A stretch of 64,000 nt of DNA. Source: Arthrobacter sp. M4 (GTDB lineage: Bacteria; Actinomycetota; Actinomycetes; Actinomycetales; Micrococcaceae). The position numbers and the translations under genes are program-made. The stretch is from assembly GCF_020251205.1 (NCBI RefSeq), contig NZ_JAIWYX010000001.1:372001-436000 (forward strand). The letters are read 5' to 3'. The notes below the pieces were generated by a model. The model did no database searches. It was not told the DNA's origin and saw only the letters and a list, made by a program, of their open reading frames with translations. Shown here piece by piece: positions 52,704 to 62,225 of this stretch. Position 1 is the stretch's first letter. The number at the start of each line of letters is the position of its first letter.

Positions 52704-53915
52704 TCATGTCCTGACACCCGCATCAGGTCCCCCTGCAACGCGGTAGCGCAACAAGCGCCTGAGTCTCTGCAGCTCCACATAGGCAGTGACAAGGAGCAGG
52801 AGGATTACGGCACAGAGCAGTATTGCGAAGGCGGGGACCGCGGCGCTCACCGGTATAAGCAATAACGCGATGATTACCGTTGGCAGCGTCCACGGCATGA
52901 CTGCACGAAACGTCTTCCCATAGCGAATGGATACAACAGCATTACAACCGTAGAAAAGAACCAATCCGCCACCAAGTGAAATCGAGGAACCGAGCGGCAA
53001 ATGTTCGAACGGGTCGTGAATGGCAGTTGCGATCGAGCCGGCAATCGCAGTAACACCCAAAACCAGGAGAAATGGCAGGAAAAGCGTGGTTTGAAGGATC
53101 CCAATATAGTCAGAGCGAGACTGAAGACGCTCAAGACCCGCAGGAACGTATCCTGTGCCGTACTGGAAGAAAGCCCAGCCCAGCAGCGAAACTATAAGAA
53201 ATCCGAGTAGGCCAACCAGGCCGGCGCCAGGACCCCAGTCATCTGAAACCTGAATGACCACAGTAAAAATGGATTCGCCCAGGACAATGATGACAAAGAG
53301 TCCGAGGCGTTCAGAAGCATGCTCGATGTTAATGCCACCCACGCCACGGTCGGGCCACAGCCGCCCACTGACAATCACCATAACAATTTCTACGACAATA
53401 GAAGTGGCCCATAGAATCACGGCAATGTTCAAGGGCAAAAGCGCTGCGATGAACCATAGAACCGCTGTGGCACCGTTGTAAATCCAAATACGCCACGGTT
53501 TGTCGCTTGATCCTTGGCGGTGCCGATATAGCCACAGCGTCAAAAGAACAACGCGCATTGCAGCATTTCCCAGGGAAAAGGCCCATGCCCGCTCGCCGAA
53601 AGCGCCCGGTGCAGCGGCGGCCATAACGCTCGCAGCAGCCATGGCCGCCACCATCGCAACGCCTAACCCCCTGGTGGACAAACCGGGCAGGAGATTCACC
53701 ACTGAAACGATGTTTACCCAAGCCCACCATGCCGGGAAGAACAGCAGGACAAACGTCGCGAATTCTGCCCAGCCGGGATCACCGTGGATCCCGTGGGCGA
53801 GCTGTCCCACAAAGGCGACAAAGACCAGGTCGAAGAATAGTTCCATCCAGTGCACGCGTCGAGGATCACGCGCGGCGTCGCGCGTCCAGTCTCCGGAAGC
53901 CGACTTATCCATCAT
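52704..53915 (-). CDS. low temperature requirement protein A family membrane protein
   Basis: A 403-residue membrane protein of the LtrA family, with VHWMELFFDLVFVAFVGQLAH near the N-terminus (the family signature) and about twelve hydrophobic segments, including EHASERLGLFVIIVLGESIF. LtrA was named from a cold-sensitive Listeria mutant; its molecular function is still unknown. The first ATG of the ATG-ATG pair is six bases after a TAGCAT hexamer. Confidence 0.88.
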   Translation of the reverse strand: MMDKSASGDWTRDAARDPRRVHWMELFFDLVFVAFVGQLAHGIHGDPGWAEFATFVLLFFPAWWAWVNIVSVVNLLPGLSTRGLGVAMVAAMAAASVMAAAAPGAFGERAWAFSLGNAAMRVVLLTLWLYRHRQGSSDKPWRIWIYNGATAVLWFIAALLPLNIAVILWATSIVVEIVMVIVSGRLWPDRGVGGINIEHASERLGLFVIIVLGESIFTVVIQVSDDWGPGAGLVGLLGFLIVSLLGWAFFQYGTGYVPAGLERLQSRSDYIGILQTTLFLPFLLVLGVTAIAGSIATAIHDPFEHLPLGSSISLGGGLVLFYGCNAVVSIRYGKTFRAVMPWTLPTVIIALLLIPVSAAVPAFAILLCAVILLLLVTAYVELQRLRRLLRYRVAGGPDAGVRT

Positions 53916-53921
53916 TGACCA

Positions 53922-53927
53922 ATGCTA
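53922..53927 (-). promoter_or_regulatory. -10 element of leaderless LtrA gene promoter
   Basis: TAGCAT on the minus strand, six bases before the ATG at 53915. Confidence 0.45.
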
Positions 53928-54119
53928 TTTTCCGTCGAGGATCGACAATAGGTCTTCGTGCGGACAAGACTGCCGGTACCAATAACCTAGGACGATGAGA
54001 CTAAAAATGTGCAGCATCCATGTCCAGGATCCAGCAAGATCCATGGGGCATCAGTGCGGTCTTCGATGACGGCTGTGGCAACTTCGTTCAGCTTCACCAG
54101 GACTAGCGTCCCGTGATGG

Positions 54120-57100
54120 TCAGCGCTGGGCCAGGGTGCGAAGGAGCTTAAGGGCCACGGCGATCGATGCGATATCTACTTGCCCGGGCTTGGTGACCTC
54201 CGCGAAGGTGCTCTTGATTCGGCCCAGCTGCTCCTCGCGTCCGCGTTCCCACTCCTCGATGCGTTCCATCGCTGAGGCGCCAGAGGTGTCGCTCTTTTGG
54301 GTTGTTTGCATCACGGAAACGGTTATGGCGACAACAGCGGAGTAGGCGTCGTCACGTAGGGATGCGCGGGCCAGGGCTTGCCACCGGGTTTCCCGAGGCA
54401 GGTCCGTGATGCGCAGCAGAAGCGTTCCGACGCCGAAGGCGTGAATCACCGTGTGGTACATCTCCGCAATCGTGCTGAGGGGCTCGTCCACCTGCTCGGA
54501 CACGAGTGAAATGTCCAGCAATGAAAAGCTCTCCAACAGATCGGCGGCGCGCCGTCCCAGTTCAGGCGGCATGCCGACGTCGTTCCAGTGGGACAGCCGC
54601 GCCCTGGCGCGGTCCAGATCGGAACCGAGCAGGAATTCCGTGGTCCTGGTCCGCAGCAGGTCCAGGGTTGGCATGATCCTCGCCGTGGCTTCGGCGATGG
54701 GCTGGTCACGGTGATCGTGTGTTACGTACCAGCGCGTCGCCCGGTCCAGGAGCCGGCGCATGGGGCGTGCGACTTCGACTGCATGCTCACTGGGAATGGA
54801 TGCCGGCAGGCCGGCAACGCTGTCCACGAACCATTGCAGCTCATAGGCCTCGCGGACAACCACAAAGGCCCTGGCAACTGCCGCAGCCGTCGCGGTCGTC
54901 TCCTCGATGGCCCGGAACGCGAACGTGATCCCGCCAAGGTTGATCATGTCGTTGGCCAGCACGGTGCAGATGATCTGCTTGCGCAGGGGGTGGGCATCAA
55001 GATCGGTCTCAAACCTTTCAGACAATTGGGTCGGAAAATAGCCCCGGAGTACGCGCTTGAACCAAGGATCGTTGGCGAGATCGCTGGCGGTCAGGTCCCT
55101 GGCGAGTTCGATCTTGGCATAAGCGGCAAGGACTGAGAGTTCCGGTGCCGTCAGGGCACGGTCCGACTGCAGCCTTTCCTGGAGCTGTTCCGTGCTCGGC
55201 AGCCTCTCCAGGCCGCGGTCCAACTCGGCAGTGGCCTCAAGCCAGTCCATGATCCGCTCGAAGCCTGGGGCCGATTCGAGCGCCAGATGCCGGTCATTAA
55301 AGAGGAGGATGTTCTGGTCCGCATTGTGGGCCAGCACCAGTCGGGCCACTTCAGCAGTCATTGATTGCAGGAAGCCTGTCCGTTCCCCGGGGCTCATCTT
55401 GCCTGCGGCGATCATGCGGTCAACGAAAATCTTGATGTTGACTTCGTGGTCCGAGCAGTCGACGCCGGCGGAGTTGTCTATGGCGTCTGTATTGATAAGT
55501 ACTCCGGCCAGGGCTGCCTCCACCCGTCCACGCTGGGTGACTCCCAGGTTTCCGCCCTCGGCCAGGGCCCTTGCCCGCACTTCGCTGCCATTGATTCTGA
55601 TGGGGTCGTTCGCCTTGTCGCCCACCTCTGTGTGGCTCTCGCTGGAGGCTTTGACGTAGGTTCCTATGCCACCGTTGTACAGCAGGTCAACAGGTGCCCT
55701 CAGAATTGCCTGCTGGAGTGCCTGGGGTGTCAGCGATGCGATTCCAGGATCCAAGCGGAGGCAAGCCCGCACCTGTTCAGTGATTTCGATAGTTTTTGCC
55801 AGGCGGGAGAAAACGCCCCCGCCAACACTGATCAGGGAAGGATCGTAGTCGGCCCACGATGATCGAGGCAGCCCGAACAAGCGCCTGCGTTCCGCGAACG
55901 ACACCGCCGCATTCGGCGTCGGATCAAGAAAAATATGCCGATGGTCGAATGCCGCCACGAGTTGGATATGCGGAGTCAGAAGCATTCCGTTTCCGAACAC
56001 GTCGCCGCTCATGTCGCCGATGCCAACCACGGTGAAATCATCCGTCTGCGGATCGATGCCCAATTCACTGAAATGGTGTTTTACGGATTCCCATGCCCCG
56101 CGGGCCGTAATTCCCATCTGTTTATGGTCATAACCGATGGATCCTCCGGAAGCGAAGGCGTCGTTTAGCCAGAACCCGTAATCCCTCGCCAGGGCGTTTG
56201 CCGTATCGGAGAACGTTGCGGTTCCCTTGTCTGCTGCCACCACGAGGTAGTAGTCATCACCATCGTGGCGCACCACTCGTTCGGGCGGCACCACCACCTC
56301 GCCGCCGGCCGTGATCACCAGATTGTCGGTAAGGTCCAGTAAGCCCCTGACGAATATTCGGTAGCATTCGAGGCCCTCGGCGAGCCAGGCCTCCCTGTCT
56401 GCCGATGGGTCTGGTAAGACCTTGGGGTAGAACCCTCCCTTGGCTCCCGTGGGAACAATGACCGAGTTCTTTACATTCTGGGCCTTGACCAAGCCCAGGA
56501 CTTCGGTCCGGAAATCCTCGCGGCGGTCAGACCAGCGCAGCCCACCCCTCGCCAAGGCACCGAAGCGGAGGTGGACACCTTCAACGCGCGGGGAATACAC
56601 CCAAATCTCGTACTTGGGCCTCGGCAGCGGTGCGATCGCGATCGAGGACGGGTTGAACTTGAAACTCAGTTGGTTCTTGTCCTGGAAGTAGTTTGTCCGC
56701 AGTGTGGCTTCCACAAGATCCATAAACGTCCGCAGCAGCCGGTCTGCGTCGAGGACCGGAATTTCGTCGATGGCGGCCAGAAGCTCCTGCCGGGCAGCCC
56801 CGGTATTCATTGCCCGGCCGCGATCATCCAGGGCAGGGTCGAATTTCGCTCGGAACAAGTCCAAAAGTGCGTGAGTAGCCCGGGGATAAGCCACCAAGGT
56901 ATCCGCGATGAATCCGTACGAGTTTGTTGTTCCCAGCTGCTGGAGGTATTTGGCATAGCTTCGCAGGATGGCAGTCTGGCGCCAGCCAATTCGCTCCCGG
57001 ATGACCAGGGCTTCGAGCCTGTCCGATTCGATGTCGGCGCGTATGGCAGCGCCGAAGGCATCGGCCATCAGTTCGCTGGTGGCCTGGGCGTCAATGCCCA

Positions 57101-58976
57101 CCGGATATTTGACGCCGAGGTCGTACAGGAACACATTCTGCCCAGTCCCCCGGCGAAGCTCGTACGGCCGCTGGTCCAGGACTTCAAGCCCGAGGTTGTG
57201 CAGGAACGGCAATATTTGTGTGAGGCTTCTCGGCCCGGTCAGATAGAGGCGGATCCTCGTTCCGTCCGGGGCTTCTCCAGCCTGGGTGGAGGGTGTTCCC
57301 TGCCTGGAGTAAACCGTTAGGAGCGGATCAGTCAGGGGACGGCCTCCGGTCCCGTCCAAGTTGAATTTCTCGAAGTTGGTAATGTCCCCAACGGCGAATT
57401 CCGGCTGGTTGTCCGCTCGATAATTTGGGGGAAAGGCGTCCAACCATAATCCGGACAACCGGGATGCTTCCGCCATGGGGTATTTTTCGCGGATCGCTTC
57501 CTCAAGTCCCTCTGACCAAGGCCTTGCGGCCGAAATCAGCCGCCGCTCCAATTCAAATGTGTCGATGTCAGCAGTCATCAACGCGGATTCGTCCGGCTCA
57601 GCGCCAGCCAGGTGCACTCGGAAAAAGACGAGGGCCATGGGTGATTCGGTCAGTCGGACCTCGAACTCCACCGAATTCACCTTGAAGACATGCCGGAGCT
57701 CCTGTTCCATCAGTAACCGGACGGCAGTGCTGTATCGGCGGCGCGGAAAGATGACAATCGCGGATATGAATCGGCCGGTCTTGTCCTTACGTAGGAACAC
57801 GCGTGGCTTCTGCCGCACCTCTGCTCGGAGGATGTCCCCCGCCAGCCGCGTGAGATCTTCCACCTCGATGTGGACCAGTTCGTCCCGCGGGAAGGCCTCC
57901 AAAATGGCGAGCAGTTCCCCGCCCTGACGGGACCTCGGCGCGAAGCCTAGGTTTTCGCTGACTGCCCGGACCTTTTCGCTGATGACCGGAATGCGCAGCA
58001 CAGACTGATGTGCGGCCCCCGGGGTAAATAGCCCCACAAACCGGCGTTCACCGATCTGCTCGCCGGCCTTGTTCACTACCTTCAAACGCACCTCATCGAG
58101 GTAAGAGCGCCTCAGGATGGTGGACTTGAGCTCAGATGTGGCCAGGCTAAGCGCTTCCGACGCCCGGACCACTTCGTCCGCCGTGTCCATCCCGCCGGGC
58201 GCTGTGTCCGCTTGGGACCGCCTCAGCAGTCCCAGCCCGGAACGGGGCCGAACCGAGAGCAACTCGCGGCCGTCCGCCGTCGTAAGCTCACGTTCGTCAT
58301 AGCCGAGGAACAGGAAATTGCCGTCGTCGAGCCAGAGGAGCAGATCTCGGATTTGTTCTGCCGGAGGTACAAGAGGGTGTTTGAATTCCGCCACGGAGCC
58401 GACGGCCTCGCTTAACCGGCCGCGGATGGCGTCGGCGTCGTCAGCCACAGTCCGGACATCGTCCAAGACTTTATGCAGGTTCGCGGTGAGTTGTTCAAGC
58501 GCGTGGCTGTCCGCCAGCCGGCCAATCTCGGCCGCGATCCAGACCTCGGTTGTTTGGCCGTCTTTCCGGGTACTCCCGGCCAAGAGACCTTCCGCGGATG
58601 CGTTAGTCCAGACCTCCAACAAGTCGTGCGAAACCGCGTCCCGAAGCACGTGGAAGGTGGGATGCACCAGCAGCCGGATCTCGGCGTCATTGTGTGTCAG
58701 TTCGGCCGTGATGGAGTGGACCAGGTACGGAAGATCCTCGGCCACTACGGCAACGATGCTCGAATCCAATTCGTTCAGGATTCCGACGACGGCGCGGCCT
58801 GGTGCCCGCGACGCAGCCAACCTGAGGTGGTAGGACCCCCACGCCTGGAGTGTCTCGGTGCCATAGTTGCGAAGGTCTTCCGCCGACAGTTGCGCGAAGT
58901 AGGCGGACAGGAAAGGCTCAATCACTCGGCCAACGACACGCCTGCCGGCCGCCGCGGGAAACGGACTTTCAGACAT
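54120..58976 (-). CDS. gdh: NAD-specific glutamate dehydrogenase, large (about 180 kDa) type
   Basis: NAD-dependent oxidative deamination of glutamate to 2-oxoglutarate and ammonia. The 1618-residue size is that of the 180-kDa class found in Streptomyces and mycobacteria. It has a long N-terminal regulatory region with ACT-like segments, a catalytic core around residues 750-1250 (GGLRWSDRREDFRTEVLGLVK; PTGAKGGFYPK; MTYGIG-type YNGGIGTYVKAS), and a helical C-terminal region. The ATG at 58976 has GGAGGT upstream; a longer frame exists but lacks this. The gene is alone, with no sign of a partner regulator. Confidence 0.94.
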   Translation of the reverse strand: MSESPFPAAAGRRVVGRVIEPFLSAYFAQLSAEDLRNYGTETLQAWGSYHLRLAASRAPGRAVVGILNELDSSIVAVVAEDLPYLVHSITAELTHNDAEIRLLVHPTFHVLRDAVSHDLLEVWTNASAEGLLAGSTRKDGQTTEVWIAAEIGRLADSHALEQLTANLHKVLDDVRTVADDADAIRGRLSEAVGSVAEFKHPLVPPAEQIRDLLLWLDDGNFLFLGYDERELTTADGRELLSVRPRSGLGLLRRSQADTAPGGMDTADEVVRASEALSLATSELKSTILRRSYLDEVRLKVVNKAGEQIGERRFVGLFTPGAAHQSVLRIPVISEKVRAVSENLGFAPRSRQGGELLAILEAFPRDELVHIEVEDLTRLAGDILRAEVRQKPRVFLRKDKTGRFISAIVIFPRRRYSTAVRLLMEQELRHVFKVNSVEFEVRLTESPMALVFFRVHLAGAEPDESALMTADIDTFELERRLISAARPWSEGLEEAIREKYPMAEASRLSGLWLDAFPPNYRADNQPEFAVGDITNFEKFNLDGTGGRPLTDPLLTVYSRQGTPSTQAGEAPDGTRIRLYLTGPRSLTQILPFLHNLGLEVLDQRPYELRRGTGQNVFLYDLGVKYPVGIDAQATSELMADAFGAAIRADIESDRLEALVIRERIGWRQTAILRSYAKYLQQLGTTNSYGFIADTLVAYPRATHALLDLFRAKFDPALDDRGRAMNTGAARQELLAAIDEIPVLDADRLLRTFMDLVEATLRTNYFQDKNQLSFKFNPSSIAIAPLPRPKYEIWVYSPRVEGVHLRFGALARGGLRWSDRREDFRTEVLGLVKAQNVKNSVIVPTGAKGGFYPKVLPDPSADREAWLAEGLECYRIFVRGLLDLTDNLVITAGGEVVVPPERVVRHDGDDYYLVVAADKGTATFSDTANALARDYGFWLNDAFASGGSIGYDHKQMGITARGAWESVKHHFSELGIDPQTDDFTVVGIGDMSGDVFGNGMLLTPHIQLVAAFDHRHIFLDPTPNAAVSFAERRRLFGLPRSSWADYDPSLISVGGGVFSRLAKTIEITEQVRACLRLDPGIASLTPQALQQAILRAPVDLLYNGGIGTYVKASSESHTEVGDKANDPIRINGSEVRARALAEGGNLGVTQRGRVEAALAGVLINTDAIDNSAGVDCSDHEVNIKIFVDRMIAAGKMSPGERTGFLQSMTAEVARLVLAHNADQNILLFNDRHLALESAPGFERIMDWLEATAELDRGLERLPSTEQLQERLQSDRALTAPELSVLAAYAKIELARDLTASDLANDPWFKRVLRGYFPTQLSERFETDLDAHPLRKQIICTVLANDMINLGGITFAFRAIEETTATAAAVARAFVVVREAYELQWFVDSVAGLPASIPSEHAVEVARPMRRLLDRATRWYVTHDHRDQPIAEATARIMPTLDLLRTRTTEFLLGSDLDRARARLSHWNDVGMPPELGRRAADLLESFSLLDISLVSEQVDEPLSTIAEMYHTVIHAFGVGTLLLRITDLPRETRWQALARASLRDDAYSAVVAITVSVMQTTQKSDTSGASAMERIEEWERGREEQLGRIKSTFAEVTKPGQVDIASIAVALKLLRTLAQR

Positions 58977-59148
58977 GCCACGGCACCTCCGCTCGGGGCG
59001 GGCATGGCCCAACGCGGACGACGACGTGGCCTTCCCGCTTCTTTCCATCATGGCTGGGGGCATAGACACCGTCCAGAGCCAGCGTTCTGAACAGTTCCGG
59101 CGGTTTCGTTAAGTCCCGTTTCAAGACCGTGGCGATGCTCAGGGCAGA

Positions 59149-59742
59149 ATGGAGGGCGTGACCCTTACGACCTTCGCCCTCATCCGCCATGGCCAGACAG
59201 ACTGGAACGCGCAGCGTCGGCTGCAGGGATCCACTGACATTCCCCTGAACGACGTCGGTCGCGGCCAGGCCCGGGACGCCGTCGCCGTGTTGTCCGGTTA
59301 CGAATGGGACGCGATCGTGTCCTCGCCGTTGAGCCGTGCGGCCGAAACCGCCGACCTCATCGCGGCAGGCTTGGGGCTCACCGTGAACCGCCGCGTGCCG
59401 GAACTGACTGAGCGTCGCTTTGGGCCGGCGGAGGGCCTGCAAGCCGGTCCCGAACTCGACGCTCTGCGCACTCCAAACGGTTTCCGCGACGCCGAAAGCG
59501 AGGATGAGGCGGCCTCGCGCGGATTGGCCGCCCTGGAATCACTGGCGGCAGAATTCCGCGGCCGACGGCTCCTGGTCGTGGCGCACGGCACGCTGCTCCG
59601 GGTGAGCCTCAGCCGGGCCATCGGTCGCACACTGCGTAGCATCGACAACGCTGTTCTCAACCTCGCCCACCACCGGCCCGCCGTTGGTTGGCAGCTGGAG
59701 TACTACAACGGCGAACCCGTCATGGCGGCCGCCCAAAGCTGA
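59149..59742 (+). CDS. histidine phosphatase (phosphoglycerate mutase-like)
   Basis: A 197-residue histidine phosphatase. The catalytic RHGQT is in FALIRHGQTDWN at about residues 10-21, with the second Arg region SSPLSRAAETADLI and the second His in VVAHGTLLRVSL. It is probably a phosphatase (cobC/GpmB-like) rather than a glycolytic mutase. The ATG at 59149 was used; a GTG three codons later is an alternative. It is divergent from gdh. Confidence 0.87.
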   Translation: MEGVTLTTFALIRHGQTDWNAQRRLQGSTDIPLNDVGRGQARDAVAVLSGYEWDAIVSSPLSRAAETADLIAAGLGLTVNRRVPELTERRFGPAEGLQAGPELDALRTPNGFRDAESEDEAASRGLAALESLAAEFRGRRLLVVAHGTLLRVSLSRAIGRTLRSIDNAVLNLAHHRPAVGWQLEYYNGEPVMAAAQS

Positions 59743-59786
59743 GAGGACGAGGGGTCCACGGCTGAGCGCCAAATTCGGTCAGGGCG

Positions 59787-59792
59787 TACCCT
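59787..59792 (+). promoter_or_regulatory. -10 element of a leaderless promoter
   Basis: TACCCT six bases before the ATG of the 94-residue protein gene at 59799. Confidence 0.45.
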
Positions 59793-59798
59793 GCATTC

Positions 59799-60083
59799 AT
59801 GGACAACACATTCAAGATTGAGCTCGTGAATGACAACGAGTACCTCGTACGGTCGGATTCAGAAGGCCACACAGTGGAGTCCCTATTCCGAACCGACCCC
59901 GGCTTTCTTGAAGAGATTGGTCTTGCCCACGCCCAGGGGGAACGTGTGGTGGAAGAAACCGCCCACTTCCTCGCGGCGCATCAGCCAGTGATCGATTTTC
60001 CCCCAATGATCGACCTCGAAGACATAGCTGCAGCCTACGAGGACTTTCCGGAGCATCTCCGGAACCGTCTGCAATCCCGGTAG
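59799..60083 (+). CDS. small conserved-looking protein of unknown function
   Basis: A 94-residue acidic protein (FKIELVNDNEYLVRSD ... LEDIAAAYEDFPEHLRNRL). It has an alternating strand/helix pattern and no Cys. It does not match any family I recognise. The properly placed hexamer upstream and the codon use support a real gene. The 169 bases after it contain no convincing gene. Confidence 0.65.
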   Translation: MDNTFKIELVNDNEYLVRSDSEGHTVESLFRTDPGFLEEIGLAHAQGERVVEETAHFLAAHQPVIDFPPMIDLEDIAAAYEDFPEHLRNRLQSR

Positions 60084-60252
60084 TCCGTGCGGGACAGGCT
60101 CTGCCTGCCGGGGTACGACGGATGAGATGCGCGCCTTGGTGATCTACCTCCAGGAGGCCCGGCAGGCCTTGGCCCTAGGCAGCCTCGCACGTCCGTGATG
60201 CACTGGTAAGTGCCAAGGAAGCTGAAACGGACCAGCAGGACAGGAGCCAGCC

Positions 60253-60531
60253 ATGTCAACGTGCGACGTATGCGGGAGCCAAGAGGGCCGCATGTTTACA
60301 GTTTCGATGGGCGGTCAGACCGGCACTTTCGATAGTTTCGAATGTGCCATTCATATGATGGCACCGGCGTGCGAGCACTGTGGCTGTCGCATCCTGGGCC
60401 ATCCTATTGAAATCAAAGCCGGTGTCTATTGCTGTACGCACTGCGCCAGGGAGGCCGGCAACGCCCATCTGCCCGGCCACGCGGAGCATTCGACCGTAGC
60501 AGTCGTGCCGCCGGCCAATAGCGGACCGTAG
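60253..60531 (+). CDS. small Cys-rich zinc-binding (metallothionein-like) protein
   Basis: A 92-residue protein with CDVCG at residues 4-8, then FECAIHMMAPACEHCGCRI and YCCTHCAREAG, a total of nine to ten Cys and several His. This pattern suggests two zinc sites in a ribbon or prokaryotic metallothionein-like fold. AGGAG precedes the ATG by about six bases. It is convergent with a DksA-like gene. Function unknown. Confidence 0.72.
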   Translation: MSTCDVCGSQEGRMFTVSMGGQTGTFDSFECAIHMMAPACEHCGCRILGHPIEIKAGVYCCTHCAREAGNAHLPGHAEHSTVAVVPPANSGP

Positions 60532-60679
60532 TAGACGGAAGGACACTAAGCTCGCGGAGCCGCACGGCTCAACGCCAGCTCAGAAGTCCCACCCGCTGAA
60601 CTCTCGACGTCGGCACCTCGCCGGGTGCAGCGACTGAAATCTGCCTCGCCCAAAACCGGACCATCTGTGGGCAGACAAT

Positions 60680-61033
60680 TCAGGATCTTCCAGAGGAATG
60701 TTCTATACAGAATGGCGTCCAAGGCCTCGCTTCGAGACGACCTTCCGAAATGGCCGCCCCGCATACCGCGCAATATCCGAAGCTGCCATCAGAGATCCGC
60801 TCAAGAGCAGCCTCGATCTGTTCCAATGCGGTGCGGCTTTGCTCAAGCAACGCAGAGGCTTGGGAGAGCTCGAACGCGATTGTGCTTCCTTCGGGATCAT
60901 GTTCGTCGTCAACGTTGGAATCCTGGCGGGCAACACTCACCGAATTGATGTCTTGGCGGAATGCCTTGAGTAGGGCATTCTTGTGGTTCCGCTCCTCCTC
61001 GAGAACAATTCGGAACCGCTCCACATTGACCAT
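60680..61033 (-). CDS. DksA/TraR-type zinc-finger protein
   Basis: A 117-residue protein: an N-terminal coiled-coil-forming region (about residues 1-75, with EEERNHKNALLKAFRQD and LEQSRTALEQIEAALERI) and a C-terminal finger YCAVCGAAISEGRLEARPWT...CIEH. The spacing is C-X2-C-X17-C-X2-H, so the fourth Cys of DksA is His. The coiled-coil tip lacks the DxxDxA loop of DksA. RNA polymerase binding is therefore uncertain. It lies 10 bases after the RibD-like gene and may be in its operon. Confidence 0.82.
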   Translation of the reverse strand: MVNVERFRIVLEEERNHKNALLKAFRQDINSVSVARQDSNVDDEHDPEGSTIAFELSQASALLEQSRTALEQIEAALERISDGSFGYCAVCGAAISEGRLEARPWTPFCIEHSSGRS

Positions 61034-61040
61034 GGCTTGC

Positions 61041-61046
61041 ACGCTA
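61041..61046 (-). promoter_or_regulatory. possible -10 element before the DksA-like gene
   Basis: TAGCGT on the minus strand, seven bases before the ATG at 61033. Its TAG is also the stop codon of the upstream RibD-like gene, so it may be coincidence. Confidence 0.3.
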
Positions 61047-61682
61047 GTGCCAACCACCTCTGCCGGGAGGACCGTTGAGCACGGTGGGAACATACTCGAG
61101 CAACTGAAGGCGACCATCGAATGTCCTGCTGTCCACCATCTCGAGCGCAATGTCTGGATAGCCGTCATAGATCCGCTCCCGCCCGGTGCGCCCCGTTATC
61201 ACCGGGAACACGACCAGCCGAAACCGGTCCACGACGCCTGCGGCAAGCAACGATCGGCAGAGACTGAGGCTGCCCAGAGTGCTCAAGTGCCCGGTCCGCG
61301 TCCTCTTTAACTCATTCACGGCCTCCACCGCGTCCCCCGCGACCAGCTCCGAATTCGGCCAAGTCAGGGGCGCTTGCAAGGTGGAGGAGAAGATGATCTT
61401 GGGCACGGCGTCAAGACCGGTCAGGCTGGCCCCCTCAGCCTCGGAGAATTCCGAACCCTCGGACGACGCCTCCGCTGACATGCTGGACATCAGCCGATAA
61501 GTGTTCGCCCCCATGAGGAATGTGTATTCCTTCTCTGCCTCATGCCCCAGCCAAGCCAGGTATTCCGGCCCTTCAAGGCCCCAAAAGCCCGGCCATCCTT
61601 CGGCGGAGGCGTAGCCGTCCAGGGAGATTATCAGGTCGATCATCAGGTCTGCCGATGACACCTCTGCGTTTGTCTCGCCCAT
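61044..61682 (-). CDS. dihydrofolate reductase/RibD C-terminal-family protein
   Basis: A 212-residue RibD_C-type reductase-fold protein: DLIISLDGYASAEGWPGFW, TFLMGANTYRLMSS, HLSTLGSLSLCRSLLAAGVVD and RLVVFPVITGRTGRERI are the typical segments. It differs from the 22.9 kb and 62.2 kb paralogues. The ATG at 61682 has GGAG upstream. Substrate unknown. It is divergent from the RidA gene. Confidence 0.86.
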   Translation of the reverse strand: MGETNAEVSSADLMIDLIISLDGYASAEGWPGFWGLEGPEYLAWLGHEAEKEYTFLMGANTYRLMSSMSAEASSEGSEFSEAEGASLTGLDAVPKIIFSSTLQAPLTWPNSELVAGDAVEAVNELKRTRTGHLSTLGSLSLCRSLLAAGVVDRFRLVVFPVITGRTGRERIYDGYPDIALEMVDSRTFDGRLQLLEYVPTVLNGPPGRGGWH

Positions 61683-61823
61683 GGCCGTCTCCTCGATCAG
61701 GTCGATGCTCGACGCTCGTGTCGGCAAGCCTATCCCCGAGCGACAGGGCCTTCAAGAAAGGTGCTTGTCCAGGGCAGTGGGCTAGGCACGCCAACTGTCA
61801 CTGGTCGGTGGCAAGATACAGGC

Positions 61824-62225
61824 ATGGCATCCATAGAGCGCATCCGCCCAGAGGGGCTCATCTCGAGCCCTGCCTTCAGCCACGTCGCCATCGTTCCGCC
61901 TGGCGCCACCACTATCTACGTCGGCGGCCAAAACGCCGTCGATGCCGCCGGGTCACTCGTTGGAGACGGCGACATCGCCGCACAGTCCGTCCGCTCCCTT
62001 GAAAATGCGAAGACCGCACTCGCCGCGGCCGGAGCGACGCTCGACGACGTGGTGCAATGGACGGTTCTCTTCGTCGATGGCTCCGATATCGCGGCGGGCT
62101 ACGGCGCCATTGCGTCGGCACTCGCATCCGATGAGCCGGCTTTGGTCACCGCGGCGCGTGTCGCAGGTCTGGGAGTGCCTGGCGCACTTGTCGAGATCAG
62201 TGCAATCGCCGCGGTAATGCGATGA
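61824..62225 (+). CDS. RidA-family protein
   Basis: A 133-residue RidA/YjgF-like trimeric protein that in the founding member hydrolyses reactive enamine/imine intermediates. Visible family segments are TTIYVGGQNAVDAAGSLVG, AAAGATLDDVVQWTVLFVD and PALVTAARVAGL, the last with the Arg in the active-site position, followed by ALVEISAIAA. The stop overlaps the start of the next gene (ATGA). The exact substrate is not known for this subgroup. Confidence 0.86.
   Translation: MASIERIRPEGLISSPAFSHVAIVPPGATTIYVGGQNAVDAAGSLVGDGDIAAQSVRSLENAKTALAAAGATLDDVVQWTVLFVDGSDIAAGYGAIASALASDEPALVTAARVAGLGVPGALVEISAIAAVMR

Noticed and set aside
54017..54047. Two ATCCATG direct repeats in the gap between LtrA and gdh.
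   Set aside because: Seven-base repeats are expected by chance here and no promoter or hairpin is linked to them.
60127..60198. A 23-codon frame (MRALVIYLQEARQ...) between the 94-residue gene and the zinc-protein gene.
   Set aside because: Too short and without a ribosome-binding site or promoter; no evidence that it is translated.
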